Positions 22,849 to 35,526 of a stretch of DNA of 64,000 bases are shown piece by piece (position 1 is the first letter of the stretch; each line of letters starts with the position of its first letter). Source of the stretch: Gibbula magus. Taxonomy: Eukaryota > Mollusca > Gastropoda > Trochida > Trochidae. Made by a program: the position numbers and the translations under genes. The stretch spans positions 49,117,750 to 49,181,749 of the forward strand of contig OW388296.1 of the NCBI GenBank assembly GCA_936450465.1, read 5' to 3'. The notes beneath the pieces were generated by a model. That model worked only from the letters and a program-made list of their open reading frames with translations, ran no database searches and was not told the DNA's origin.

Positions 22849-23052
22849 ATGTGGAAATCTTTTCGTTACGCCTGTGATGTTGTGAAGATGAGTGCTGATG
22901 AATGGTTTTGCTTCTCATCAGGTTTTTTTTCAAAGAATAAGTGCTTTTCAGAATATTACTGTCTGTCACGTATTAAAAACATGTGTGAAATGGAGTGTCC
23001 CCTCGATTTTCGTTTCCACCAAAAATACTCTGTTTTAGGAGGTTATTCTTAA
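22849..23052 (+). CDS. Hypothetical 67-residue ORF, doubtful
   Basis: The frame opens with ATGTGGAAATCTTTTCG after GGAAGGAGAAG and ends with TAA. The predicted peptide has six cysteines and begins MWKSFRYACDVVKMSADEW. It matches no family I know. There is no signal peptide or membrane segment. Its only support is the CCAAT-rich segment directly upstream; a frame of this length can also arise by chance. 23053-23950 has no other feature. Confidence 0.15.
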   Translation: MWKSFRYACDVVKMSADEWFCFSSGFFSKNKCFSEYYCLSRIKNMCEMECPLDFRFHQKYSVLGGYS

Positions 23053-23954
23053 TAGATTATTGTCTGAGGTATATTACAAAGACTTTTCAATTTAAACCCT
23101 TGAAAATGTTGAAGTGAAGTTATAGAAAAATGAATGACTGAATGTTTTTGTGCCAAATGAATTTTTTCATTAATACTAATAAATCACTTTAATGATGCAA
23201 TGTTTGTCACTTATGAAATGCTTTAGCACTGCTTTAATAAGTGAAATCAATAAATGTAATTTGAATTACATTTGCAGATTTTTCTTGTTGCTTGCATAGC
23301 AAATGGTAAAATGTTATTAAAAGGGTGATGTTGAATTGCATGATATTTTTTTCTGAATTTAATTTGGCAGTATGTTGATTAAATCTCATATCAGTGTATG
23401 CCAGGGTTATGGGTGCAAGAGAATGTTGGAGATTTTACTGCCACTTCAATAGATATTATTGCTTCATGTGAAGTTGAAATGTGGATACCATTCAGTATTG
23501 AATAATGTTTTGTTATTTTTGAGAAAATTTGAATTGAGTGATGAGTAGAGTAAGGATTGTAGAGGCATATTTTATGCCCAGTGAAGAAATGTTTGGTCAC
23601 AGTCCTTGAATATCTGATGCTGAAAGGTTAATAAAGTTTCATTTATCGCAGACTTGACTTTATCTTTTATTGGGATCATCTGTTGATGCTGTGGATGTTT
23701 TGTATATGAGCACAGTGATATGCTAGGTCAATCATATATTCCACATTGACGCCAGGTTAATATCAAACACCAATGGATAGACCAGATTGGCTTATGGCAT
23801 GGGCTGTCATCTGGCGTGAATTGGGCAGTTGTGGTCCATTTTCGCCTTCTCCACCAATATTGCTGCATCCCCAATGCTGACATTTTGTTGGTGGGTACCT
23901 TGTACCTAGGGAGTCAAAGCTTGCACAATTGGTCCTGACTCCTCCTAAGAAGTG

Positions 23955-24274
23955 GGGGGCGGGATAGCGCAGTGGTTAGCGCGTTCGGCTTCGGATCAAG
24001 AGGTCCGAGGTTCGAATCCCGCCAGGGGCACGGCAACTTTGTCTGCAGTAGAGAACTGTTCTACACGCAGTCAGGTTTGGTTGGAATGCTACACTGAAAT
24101 TCAGTGCAGTACCACCCATGGTTCGCTAGTTCCAGCTGATGCTCGCAGGTTTCACCGCATTGCATAGCCACATGGCGTTGCGGGCTTTCTCCCTGCCATA
24201 ATACTAGAAGCTGCGATATAAGTGAAATACTCTTGAAAGCGGCGTTAAACCCCAACTCACCTCACCTCACTTCA
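23955..24274 (+). mobile_element. Intact tRNA-Arg-like SINE with 11-bp target duplication
   Basis: The direct repeat CCTAAGAAGTG flanks the element (23944-23954 and 24275-24285). The head has the A-box-like TAGCGCAGTGGTTAGCGCG and the B-box GGTTCGAATCCC. The loop CTTCGGA would place anticodon TCG (Arg), though the anticodon stem has decayed. The body includes GGCAACTTTGTCTGCAGTAG. The tail ends GGCGTTAAACCCCAACTCAC followed by CTCACCTCAC repeats. A complete head, body, tail and exact duplication indicate a fairly recent LINE-driven insertion. Confidence 0.88.
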
Positions 24275-24285
24275 CCTAAGAAGTG

Positions 24286-24958
24286 TGTCCATTCTGTTCC
24301 TATATTTGTAAAGATGCTTCCATACTCTGATCACATTAGCAGCTTCTGCCTACTGTCATTAAAGGTGGTTACTTGTTGGTATATATAGCATGTATTGTGT
24401 CTGCACATCAACTGACCTGATTTGAAAGTTGATGCTGGTCACAGGATTCTTCATAGCTAGATTTAAAATGATTGTATCGGCTGGTTATTTGAAACTAAGC
24501 CTCACAGGAATAGAGACCCATTTGTTGAAATAGTTTACACAGAGGCCTGTAGCACGTTTTATAATGGAAAAATCTTACTCAAAAATAAATGTTACCAATT
24601 ACAAAACAATTCTCCTCAATCAATACATATTCGTCTAAAACGAATGGTTATGATTCGGTTCAGGAACGCAAAGTTATTTCCCATTCTCGAATTATTAAAA
24701 GTGTTCACACTAAAATGGCCGCTGCCAGTTTTACTAGAAACTACGACTACGGTAATAGGGTCTTGTAATGGGCTGTTGTACCCTCTCAAGTAAAGATATA
24801 AAGCATAAACTTTATTATGAATAGAAAATTTGAACATAAAAATTAAAAACAATGTCCAACAGTGCCTTTAATTTCTAAAGAGTGAAAAGTTTAAAAGTGT
24901 CGGTGCATGGCTATATGATTACATTAAATTGTATTTGTAAAATATCACTGTTGTATTA
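24286..24958. other. Intergenic, no feature supported
   Basis: AT-rich. A very short frame at 24714 in good context (AAAATGGCCGCTGCC) ends after 17 codons with no convincing donor. Confidence 0.4.
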
Positions 24959-25310
24959 GGCTGCATAATAAAAATAAATGTTTCTCGGACACAATTTTTT
25001 CAAAAGTGACGAGGGCGGTAGGACTTTATTTATTTTTTTTTTTGGAAAAAATAATAATACGAGAGGAGTACATTTTATTTTTCCATCAAAATCTAGCCTG
25101 AAAGTTGTAGAAGTATACAAAATGGAAGCACAACTGTTCCTGCAGACCAATATATTTGTTGGACAAATGGAATTTGGGGGGTTACCAAAATTGATAGGCT
25201 ACGGCAAATTCTTATTTTATTTTTTCAAATGACAATAAAAAGTTGTCACTCGCACAAATAAAAGTGATGCGCCGACGCCCGAGAAATATTTTTATTATTA
25301 TTATTTAGCC
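24959..25310. mobile_element. Harbinger-like MITE, inverted copy of 18736-19650
   Basis: TTA lies on both sides (24956-24958 and 25311-25313). The ends GGCTGCATAATAAAAATAAA and ATTATTATTATTTAGCC are inverted. Reverse-complemented, it is colinear with 18736-19650, including TTTTGATGGAAAAATAAAAT and CCTACCGCCCTCGTCACTTT, but it has one copy of the 47-bp unit where the other has five. 25311-26290 has only short frames without support. Confidence 0.82.
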
Positions 25311-26293
25311 TTAGATATTGAAAAAGAGCCTATGAGAAATGAGATTTTCAGATAACAGAGGCTCCTTTTCAATTAATATCAAGCATACAAGCAGTCAGAC
25401 TACATATGTCATGTAACAAAGAACATTCACATTGAACAGGTTCCTGTGTCTTGATGTGGCGTCTCTCTGGTATTTGAAGCGTCATAAAATATTCCCATAA
25501 TTTGACTGTTCTGCATGTATTTTCTGAAAGAAAATAAACATAAATTTTCAAATTATGTTTTAAAATCTAATCATTTTCAAAAAAAGATTTAAACAGGAAC
25601 GTCCGCTTGAAATTTGTTTCCGCATAAACTATCGCGATAGACTTGTCACTTGTCTTGTCACATGTTTGTTTATATAATACAAGAAAGAACGTGTTTATGT
25701 TTTTCCTGTTATAAACGGTTACTAAAAACGTATTCATTGAAAACAACCCACCGGGGTAAGTGTAATCCAAAAATAACGTGTATTTCAAATATTACATAAA
25801 TATAGGTAAGGAAAACGTTGATATCAATAGTGGTAGTTTTCAAGCACACGTAATTAATATTATATATAAAGATATCATAGCCCTTTGATAAACATAAAAG
25901 ATTTCCTATGTGTAAACAATTCAGTCTGAGAGGTATATGTTTCGTAAAAACTACTGAACAATTCACTCATCATGGTATGGTACTTTTATTTGTACGCTTG
26001 TTCAAACATCGATGGTGTGCTAAAATCGCTAATTCAAGAGAGATTTTTGGACACAATTGTTCACATTTAAAATTAGAAGTTACAAAATATGGAAATTGTG
26101 TTAATAAAAGGTGTTGTCGACAAAGTGTTCCACCTTGCAATTTAATTCTTGGTTACTGTAGGACGTCATAAAGACAAAACAAATAGCTATAGTTCACTCT
26201 CATATCTCGCCTAGTTCAGTAGATTCCATAAACATAATAAGATAATGTTTCAAACAGAAACTTAAGGTTTGCTGGCTTCTGAACACAACATGA

Positions 26294-26362
26294 CCGTGTT
26301 CAAGAGAGGTTTCAAAGTAATCACTCAATTGGCGATTACTTTTAAACCTCTCTTGAACACGG
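26294..26362. repeat. 29-bp inverted repeat (hairpin), 11-nt loop
   Basis: The left arm 26294-26322 (CCGTGTTCAAGAGAGGTTTC...) pairs with 26334-26362 (...AAACCTCTCTTGAACACGG) with one mismatch. It is followed by a block of repeated GAGCGCT/ATTGAGCAAT motifs to about 26490. It could be a foldback transposon or a hairpin RNA source. 26520-27580 shows nothing else. Confidence 0.85.
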
Positions 26363-27588
26363 GCATGTAGCGCTACGTAGCAAAGCGAGCGAACTTTGAG
26401 GTTTTGCACCGTGTCGTTCAGGAGAGAATGAGCGCTTCTTGAGCGCTACATTGAGCAATACATTGAGCAATCAATGAGCGATTATAAGCGCTCGCTGTTA
26501 TGGAACGGATCCCTGGTAAGTTGGTAACTATGTTTCAGTCGTTAATACTTTGTTGATTAAACTATATTGCCTTTTGATTGGTAGCACTTCTTTTGGCCGT
26601 TAGTTTATTAAATGTACTATATGACGTTTTCGCATTGTTTATTATACTTTATATGTTCAAATTTGCCATTCATAATACAAGTTATGTAGTTATGTAATTT
26701 GTAACACGCCATTTCCATTTTGTGAGATTTCTTTATTTTCATTAATAAACGCGCGACAGCCACTTTAATACATACTAGTTGTGTTCTTTATTAAATATTG
26801 AATAGTAGCCTAGCGAATCTTAGACTTTATCCTCCGGATGACTTAATTTTTTAGCTAGTGATGACATTTAAACTTTCCTTTCTAAATGTTTACCGTTGTT
26901 TATAAAACACAAAAGAGGTTTTCCAGAGAAAGTCGACAAAACACTTGGCTTGCTCCCAAGTGAAAGACATATACAATTTCCATTTGGACATTTTCCCGAA
27001 ATTTTCAGTTCAATGTCTAAAGGTTAGTCTAATTTGAAGTATTTTGAAGTAGATAACCACAGATAATTTCACGTTGTACTATATACGCGTTCGGTTTCAA
27101 TTTTAAATTTGCTCGCTATCAATCCAGTATAACATGTCTCTGATTTTCAAACACACTAGGTTTATCTCCTAAACAACATATAAAAGTAAGATACAGAGCC
27201 CTATAATTATTCAGGGCTATTTTGAAAATTGCAATTTGGATTCTAATACAGTTGACACTTGACATTCTTAATGTAGTTTAAGTATCAATTTGAAGGAAAA
27301 TGACAATGAAGTGCCTACATCTATACCTCCATATTACTTTACAACAGTTTTATCCTGTAAAGAGATCACCACAATCCAGCGGACAGCCAGTAATCTATCT
27401 CATTTCCTTGTATTTCTTTAACACGCGTATCTCGTGAAAGTAAGCAACTTATTTTCCAAATAATCCACTTTGGAATTTTTCGCCAAGGAAGTCTATTCAT
27501 CTTGTCACATAACAAAACAAAGTCAAATTGTGCCAGCGAACATGCTTATTAGCTAGATCCCAAGTTCATCCGGGCTTGGATGATATCC

Positions 27589-27686
27589 ATTCTGGTTCCC
27601 TGAGTCTGTTGCGCTGCGTAACTGGTGACTGGCTTAATATAGCCAGTCGCCAGTTACGCAGCGCAACAGACTCGGGGAACCAGAAT
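27589..27686. repeat. 46-bp inverted repeat (hairpin), 6-nt loop
   Basis: The arms 27589-27634 and 27641-27686 match at 44 of 46 positions. Both mismatches are T opposite G on the plus strand and would be G-U pairs in a plus-strand RNA. The arms include GTCTGTTGCGCTGCGTAACT. Confidence 0.88.
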
Positions 27687-27829
27687 ATGATGATATCCCA
27701 CCCGGAGACGGTTCAGACGGCACATCCTACAGGCAATTAAAACACAAGGGGTGTAACCAGCTCTTTAACGAGAGGAAAACCAGCAATTTTGCGAGCACCA
27801 TAATATCTATTTTCCTCAACCCTTGTCCC

Positions 27830-28200
27830 TAATATCACGGAAACTTGACAGAATCTCCCCTCTAGCCCCCAATCCTACCAGTGCCAATCTATTTTATGAG
27901 CGGTGTGTCTGACTTGGATCACATATGACAATCTTAGTGACGATTCGCATTGATTCCCGACACGAAGTGCTTTACACTGTGACCTTACCGCTCCTCTCCT
28001 CTCTCTTAAAGCACTGGCAACAGTAAAAAACTAATCAAAGTGTCAAAGACCCCATTAAAGCTACTTGTAGACAACCGCAATTGTCACAATACTTCTAGAT
28101 GGGCGATTTCTGTCTGAGAAACTAATTCCACTCAGCGGCATTATGGGCCAATCGATTTCGTTTCGTTAGTTTTGTGCGGTACTATCAAAATAAAGGGAGA
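27830..28200. promoter_or_regulatory. Candidate non-coding regulatory block
   Basis: This block is more GC-balanced than its surroundings and contains no long frame. It holds ATCAAAG (28034) and TCAAAG (28043), TCF/LEF-type sites 3 bp apart, plus a CCAATCGATT motif near 28150. It lies 14 kb upstream of Wnt16. Function is inferred from composition and motifs only. 28201-29250 has no feature. Confidence 0.25.
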
Positions 28201-29259
28201 TAACTCCTGCAAATAATGGAATACTCTTAATGACTTGTTTTATACGATGAGTCTATAACAACTCTTTAATACTCAAACATTTACAAGACCTGCTTCTCAA
28301 GGTTCTGTGAACGAAATATTTACTGAAAATATATTATCGATGAGTAGAACCATAAGAGTTTTTCCTTCATGACATGATTTGCTGTTCGAAATAGAAAGAT
28401 GATTAAAGGTCAGGGAAATAATAATTACTTTGTTTCTTGTAGGACGGATATAGCAGGCATTTCTAAGTGGATTTGCTATCCAGAAATACAAACAGCTCAA
28501 AAGAGATACGATTTGTTCCTACTTGGTTTGGATGTACAAACCTCAACTTGAAGATTTCAGAACATTCAGTATGCTATTGCATATGGTGTTACATTATCGA
28601 GAGAAAAAAACTCCTGTCGTAAATAACCATTTTTTTAATGATAGTCGATTCAGTATAGTGATGATGTTAGGTGAACTTTAAATAATTATTTCTGATCGAA
28701 AACTGGAAAATGGCGCCGTGAACCATAATTTGAGAATTTCTACAACAGACGAAAAGACAAATCTCATTTGGTAATGTTTATTAGGTCATATAACTGCCGT
28801 GTATGTACATGGGACGTGCAGTCTCTGCACATGTACATAAGACTGTTGCTCGATTTTCATTGGAAATAAGTATTTATAAAATATTTGGCGTTTGGGGATG
28901 ACTATGCAAGTTGCAATTATTTAACTGCAATCAATACATATGTTATTTTGGCACGTATTAGTTGCCATAACTAAATTTCAAACAGTTGCAAGGCTAATAG
29001 CAAGACATTTCCATGTTCATATTTCCTTGAATACAACTATGCTCTTGTTTTACCAACATAATCATTTTCGTATATTTAACATGAAAAATGCATATTCCTT
29101 ATCCAAATGTCATGGATTATCTAATGTAACATGGCGTATCATCCCCAGAAGCAAAAATGCTTACATGCACTTCTTGAGGTTGCATTATTAGCACCATTCT
29201 GACAGTTCTGAAATATTTTATTAAGCTACTTTGACCAATAATAACATGGTATTAACTTA

Positions 29260-29740
29260 TTTGCTTGACCTTGACCCTTCATCCGGTAGGAACGATAACT
29301 CTCTGCAATAAATCTGGACCAATAATCCCGCCTTGTTTGACATCTGCGTGATCGCAAATGGCGATAAGGACGCTTGTTTTGTTTGACTCTCCCCGCAATT
29401 ATCAGTCTCCCAACTACTGTCATAGTCAAGGACAGTTGGGGGATTACGGGGAGGCCGCCTTGTCCTCTTCAAATGTGAGAGACGCCAAATTGTTAAATAA
29501 AAGGCAAATTCACAGCATAGAAGTGATTAAATTCGTAAAAGAGATAGCGTCTTTTACAGCTCCTCACACGCACCTGATAATGTGCGATGTACGGAGTTGT
29601 TGGAATGTTAATTTGACGTTTAAAGGAAGTTGTAATAAATCCTGTAGGCGATCACGTGGCATGCACTGTCAGGGGTTATAGCCCATTACCCCTACATCCC
29701 ATATCCCCTACACTCCATTTCCCCTACAATTAGTTAAAAC
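29260..29740. other. GC-richer block, part of an inverted pair with 30600-30670
   Basis: The plus strand has an open frame (29358-29681) with no recognised motif. ACCCCTACATCCCATATCCC (about 29688) reappears inverted near 30610-30650, where the complement reads ATAACCCCTACACTGCATATCC. This may be an old transposon pair or a regulatory region. 29741-30590 is plain AT-rich DNA. Confidence 0.3.
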
Positions 29741-31619
29741 AACACAAGCAGTTACCTGTCTGACATAATGAACTCACCCTTACGAGTGATTCAGTATGGA
29801 TTAGGAAGTAGGAAGGAAGGAAGGGTTGGAGAAGGAAACGTTTTTTAAACACAAAAAACAACAGTTTCACTAAAACAGTTTGAACATCATAACCATTGAT
29901 ACAGAGGATATGTTTAATGAATTTTTTTCCAAATAAAATCACAATAATCAAATATCTACGGAAGTGTATTAGTGTCACGATGAAAAATAAAATTGTGATA
30001 CTATCTCCTACGTAGGACTTAGTATCTCATACGTATCAATGTCAATAATAAACTTCCAATATATCATATATCTAACCTATTTTGACAATTATATTTACCA
30101 TATGGGTAAATTAACCATCTGAAGTGACGAATTTTAAAATCTACCTTAGTTGTTAAGTGTTCTTATTGTCATTTATAGCATGTCATCATTAGAACGACAG
30201 CATTTGATATCTTGAAAATTCATATTGCTATTTTGCTATTTTGAGAATAAAACTTAATTTTGTTGAATATACAACCCTTAAATTCAAGATTGTTAATTTT
30301 TCACTTGTCATTACAAATTGAATATACAATAACAAATCCTAATGTTTATGTAACTTTGTTTTAACTAAGATGAAATTGGATGCATATTTAAAAACACACT
30401 TTTGAATTTTGAACATCGTTTTTCTTATGTACATTTCCATATATATATGAATGTGAAACATGAAATTTTCTTGATAAGTTCTTTAAATCTTTTTGCTCAC
30501 ACTAACAATCATGACAATTGTGTCTGTTTTTAATCTGGGCCGTTCCATTGCATAGTAAGAGGTAACAAGCTAGGGATTAGGAGTGCGGTGGACCGTTAAC
30601 TTGTTTTGATAACCTGTAGGGGATATGCAGTGTAGGGGTTATGGGAGACTACCCTGTCAGGAGTCAGCAACCAGAGACCGAGAATTGAATGGGACTTCAC
30701 ACGGGCGTCTGATGTACGGCCATATTTACGGGCAATTTGAATTGTTCGGGTCCGGTGCTGATAATTACAGGTTAATTTACGAAGTGCCGATGTCAAAGGG
30801 GGGTGCAAGTCTTCTCACCTGACTGATTGGGACTCTAAAGAGCTTCGCCATTGTGTTGGTTCACTATTGGCAAGATTTATAGATATTGAGCTAAATAGTC
30901 TCTGATGCTCTTTGGCATGCTTCAGCCCATTAACAGCTATTTTCATAGAGATGACGAGATGTTTACGGATGATCTACTTCTTTATTATCACAATAGCGAT
31001 ACACGTCATTGTACCATTTGCTATAAGCTGTAAAATAGTATAAGGATCGTTACTAAAGGTCGATATTATGAATTAGATTATCATCAATATTTTCAGAATA
31101 GCGACGTACATATCCTTGTATCATTTTAAGCATATCGCTGTTAGTTTAAAAAGGTACAAGCATCTTTACCAAATTCGATATTGGGACACCAGAGAGGTTG
31201 ACACGATACGTTCATGTATCTCTGTTGCTTGTATGCTCTGTACAACCAACTTCTCAATAACGGTTGTTTATAAACAAGTTTCTTCGATCGTATAGAGCTG
31301 AGATGAGTGATATATTCTGTGGTTTTTATTTTGAAGAACTGCATGTATGAACATATTTTATGTAGTTAAAGTTTGATAGATCATCCATAACCATACGCCT
31401 CTATACTACCGATTTCAGGAAAGAACATATGCAAAACAGTTTAATCTTACATATGCAAGCTGAGTGAATTTATTTATATTGTAGACAACACATATGGTGA
31501 GTTGAAACGTATTAAAACCAAATAAAAGTTTATGAAACACAATGGATGCACCTTTAAATCACCTTTAAATCACCTCTAAATGTCCTTCAAAGACTTACCA
31601 TCACCTGTCATTCAGATTA

Positions 31620-31830
31620 GCAGTATATAGTCGAAGTTATCAGACCAAGAGAAGGACCTCGGTACGGTTTTATGGATATCAACTTCTTTATTGTGTGCAA
31701 ACACACACAAATATATATATATATATATATATATGAGTATTTGTTTACTCCTTTATCATTCTACTTGATGGAGGAGCAAGTGTATATACTCCGAAACGTT
31801 TCAAGCATAGAAATCAACACAACATAATGA
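31620..31830 (+). mobile_element. Penelope-like retroelement terminus with hammerhead-like motif
   Basis: TATGGATATCAACTTCTTTA is followed by an AT microsatellite, then CTACTTGATGGAGGAGCAAG and TACTCCGAAACGTTTC. In the last part GGAG (31773) can pair with CTCC (31789), directly before GAAAC. That is the layout of the hammerhead core (CUGAUGA, stem II, GAAAC) known in Penelope-like elements. Here the first box is TTGATGG, so catalysis is doubtful. No reverse transcriptase was found nearby. Confidence 0.5.
31711..31734. repeat. (AT)n microsatellite
   Basis: About twelve AT units inside the Penelope-like terminus. Confidence 0.9.
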
Positions 31831-32589
31831 GAAAAAGATGTTTGTAACACGAAAGTTAATAAATAAACTGATCAACGAAATAAAAGAATCATTAAGAAAC
31901 CAAAGAAAAAATAAAATGTATGTTATGGTCTCTGCTGAAACTATGCATTATGTAACAATTAGATCATTCATGACACCAGCGAATTGCCAGAAATATGACT
32001 ATCTACATTCAAACTTTACTTCTTACGAAACACGAAAGTTAAGGATAAACTGATAAACGAAATAAAGGAAAAATATTTAAACTATGCATATGAAACAATG
32101 AGATCATCCATGACGCCAGCAAATTGCCAGAAATATGACTATCTACATTCAAGGTTTACTCTTATACCATTTGACCGCCAACTGAACTTTCACTAAGAGG
32201 TAGTAAAAGAGGAAATTACAGTCGCAATAAAGCGAGACGTATGGAATGGGATAACAGTTATTCAAGAACGGCGATTACTTCCCAATGCACCTTCAGAAGG
32301 TTGCCACGTCTGGAACAAGACGTAAGAACAACTATTGCAGAAAGGACAGACCATCCAGTGGGCCTCAACGGTGAACGATCCACGAGGCGGAGTTCGCTCC
32401 GCCAACAATCTTGTATAATGTCCTTCGTAATCAGATTCTCCCCTCGACGCGATCGGGTGCAGAGAGATTTCCAGTAATGCTTACCGACGATTACGGGCAA
32501 GGTGTGACATTCCGTTCACCTCCCCCGGGAGTCTAGAAAATGCCCATGCTATCTTCACACTCTGGTGTTAGGACGCTAAGGTTTGAGCG

Positions 32590-32790
32590 GAGATCTTCGG
32601 TACGTAGATTCAACCCTTGGGTCTAGTGTCAGACAGGGAGGGAGGGGATCTTCGGTACGCAGACTCAACTCATGGGTCTCGTGTCAGGAGGGGAGGGGAG
32701 TGAGTAGAGGGATAGGGGATGGGATCATCGGAACGTAGACTTGACCTATTGAATTAGAGTCAGTCAGGGAGGGGAGGGGGCGTCTGACCA
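32590..32790. repeat. Three diverged tandem units ending in G-rich runs
   Basis: GGATCTTCGGTACG(T/C)AGA(T/C)TCAAC and GTCTAGTGTCAG recur near 32592, 32648 and 32724, each ending in GGGAGGGGAGGGG-like runs that could form G-quadruplexes. 31831-32589 has short frames only. Confidence 0.65.
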
Positions 32791-32914
32791 AATTATTTCG
32801 CTACGTATTGGTAATCATTGACGCAAGAGGCCCCCTTTTAAAATGTTCAAGTGAAAAAAATGCTTAACTATCGGTTGTTGCATCTCGTTATTGTCTCAGT
32901 GGATTATTGGATAA

Positions 32915-32990
32915 GCTAGGGGCGATCCGAGCTGGCGATTAGTGCCTCACTCTGAAAGTGAAGGTTCGAATCCCAAAACGGACCCATCCC
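32915..32990 (+). repeat. tRNA-SINE head fragment
   Basis: GAGCTGGCGATTAGTGCCTC, CACTCTGAAAGTGAAGG and the B-box-like GGTTCGAATCCC show the plus-strand version of the family at 2255-2355. 32991-35526 has no gene; 33960-34260 is a less AT-rich patch with the hairpin GACCATG-CAAAAAA-CATGGTC. Confidence 0.55.
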
Positions 32991-35526
32991 GAGAAATAGA
33001 AGAATCTATTCTATTGCGGTTATTGTGATCATAAATACAATTCGAGAGAGCAGAGAGTGAGACTTATTCGTTGGTTTCTGCAAGGATTTATATAGAGTAT
33101 GAATAAATGTAAATCCTTGGGTTGTGGTAAGGCATCCTTTCTTCGCTGAGAAAGTCTTGGTCCGACGCCCAACACAGATACAGAGACAAACGCAATTGTG
33201 GATTTGATAGCGCAATAAATAAATGGCGTAGTCCTTCAGACCAATATATTCAGTCTAAAGTCTAAATTTTTCAACTCTAGCCTGAAATTAAGTATTGTTC
33301 CAGGTTCCTTTTATTTTATATCATTTCAAGTATTAAAAAGTAAAAATTCAGTAAGATTTCTTTTCAAGGACTAGATGTTAGTCTATAACTGGAGCTGCAC
33401 TATATGTGATGTCATGTGCCTTGACTCTTCTTCAGACGGTAACGCAAATGAGTCGTTCCATGTAGAAGAGTTAGCAAATAAGCAGACCGGTCACTTTTCT
33501 ACATCTCATCTCAGTTACGCTAAAATTTACCTCTGATATGCACAAGCCAACTTTCCAACAAGAAGACGTATATATCGACAAGGGCTTTCATTAATTCCCG
33601 CCTGTAAACTTGTCAAAATTCATGTTCATCTTCATGTAAGGTTGGTCTTCAAATGTGAATAAAGTCGACATCTATTATCAATATTTATCTATACGCCATA
33701 CAAACATACTGTTCCTGAATATAAGGTTTCAGTAAAACTTCAACGAGTTTTCATTTAACAATTTCCCACAGTGATAGTTCGATATGAAAATATATCTCAA
33801 GATTAAGGTACCAATATTAAATAGCATAAGTTATTAGGAACTGATTTCACATGGAAATCTAGACTTTATCACACATCACCAGAGCGATAATTCCACTATT
33901 ATACATACAACAATGAGACATGCTAATCAGTACATAACCACCTCGAACAATTCCTCATGTCATTTCCTAAGGTGAAGGACGTTCTATTCAGGGACACAAC
34001 TCAGGGTTGATAAGGTGTGCCTGCCGCTAGTGATAAATCTATCGTGCTCCATGACTAATCTCCCGCGGACAAAACCAGACCATGCAAAAAACATGGTCGT
34101 AAATTGCGAAGTCAATTCGCCATATGGTGTCCGCAGCCCCGTTACGTAATATCCGTAAATCAAGCAGACTCTTCGTCGAGAATGATGACCACTAATTGTA
34201 TGTAGGGCACTTAGCAACAGTGTGAAAACTCAGCCCATTGAATGACCAGCCTGACACAAAACATGTCAGATCCTTTCCCAACATTGCTGATCACTCTCCC
34301 ACCTCCATGAAGACAGTAGCTTAGACATAAATGCCACTTTTATGATTCTGTGAATCTTTTTCCCGATATTGATCAAATCTTGAGAGGGTACTAACCCGGC
34401 TATAAAGCGACTCTCGACTCAAAGTGGCCAGACATCAAAGCCTCGCCGTCATTGCGTCGATATCAGTTTTTCAAAGAGAATGACGGAGATTAAAATTTCC
34501 TTTTATAATATTCAATACCGGCTTATTTAAGGAGAGCAGAGCAGCAGTTTTATGTCCCTTATTATATTTCCATTAACGGGCCAGACCAAAGCATGGTAAT
34601 TTTTAACACCGGATTTCTTCAGACTGTTTTTCCGAAATTCTCCTCAGCCAATCAGAGTATCAGTTGTGGTCATGTGATCGGACTTTTATTACCCTACTCA
34701 TATGAAATGACTTATTAAATTATCTTCCACTTCACTGAATTCTTAAATTAATTCTGTACACGTTCCCAAAGTCTGGTGCATCGTGTATGTTGGGACTTTG
34801 ATACGCAGTTTATAAAGAGGTGTGTGTTGATAATGGATATATAATATATATGTCTACATGTAGGCTTAACATAAATATTTCATTCATAACAGCAATATTA
34901 CTTATATCTAAGGCAAATTCTATAATACATACAACCCGTATGAGCGCATGACGATTGTTTCAATTTTGATTCCAAAAAGGATATAAGTTAAATGCCGTGA
35001 AACCGTGCTATGAACATATTGCAAACATAAAGAAGTTTTTGTCCATGAATATTATCTTCATTCTGTGAATTGAAGTGGACGTATTTTCAAGTCGAATGGA
35101 AATAGTATCAGATGAACCAAACGGCCTCCAAATCTGTTTCTACCAATATCCTCAGATCATATGAAGTTTGTCATCAAGCGGGGAATCTGATATGAATTGT
35201 TGAACAGTACAACACATTGACAACCCTTTAAACACAATATATATGCACGCCCACCAATCAAAGCAAACAGGCAGATTGCTGTACTGTATGTGGCTTGTTA
35301 ATAACTATACGATTCATAAACTCGTGCAGTAATATATGCGTAAAGAAGGGGCATTATGAAGAGCACTTCAAAGGGTGACGACGGACTCTGAGATAGGTCT
35401 GTACCTATGTGTTTAATAAGCCTAGAGTTCTAAAAGTTGAACATTGAACATATCTATGTGGTACATTGTTATGAACAGCTACACTTTATTGCATCGTTGT
35501 TATTTCATATGTTGTAAGTACGCTGT

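Noticed and set aside
23955..24030. tRNA-Arg gene
   Set aside because: A and B boxes are present, but the anticodon stem is decayed and the segment is fused to a SINE body with a target duplication.
24714..24767. Small first coding exon (ATGGCCGCTGCC..)
   Set aside because: Good start context, but the frame stops after 17 codons and the only donor candidate (GTAATA) is weak.
26500..26515. ATGGAACGGATCCCTG followed by GTAAGT as a first exon
   Set aside because: Only five codons before the donor, no partner exon found, and it ends a motif-rich repeat block.
29358..29681. 107-residue plus-strand frame
   Set aside because: No recognisable domain, and shorter frames overlap on the other strand. 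The start codon context and composition do not favour coding.
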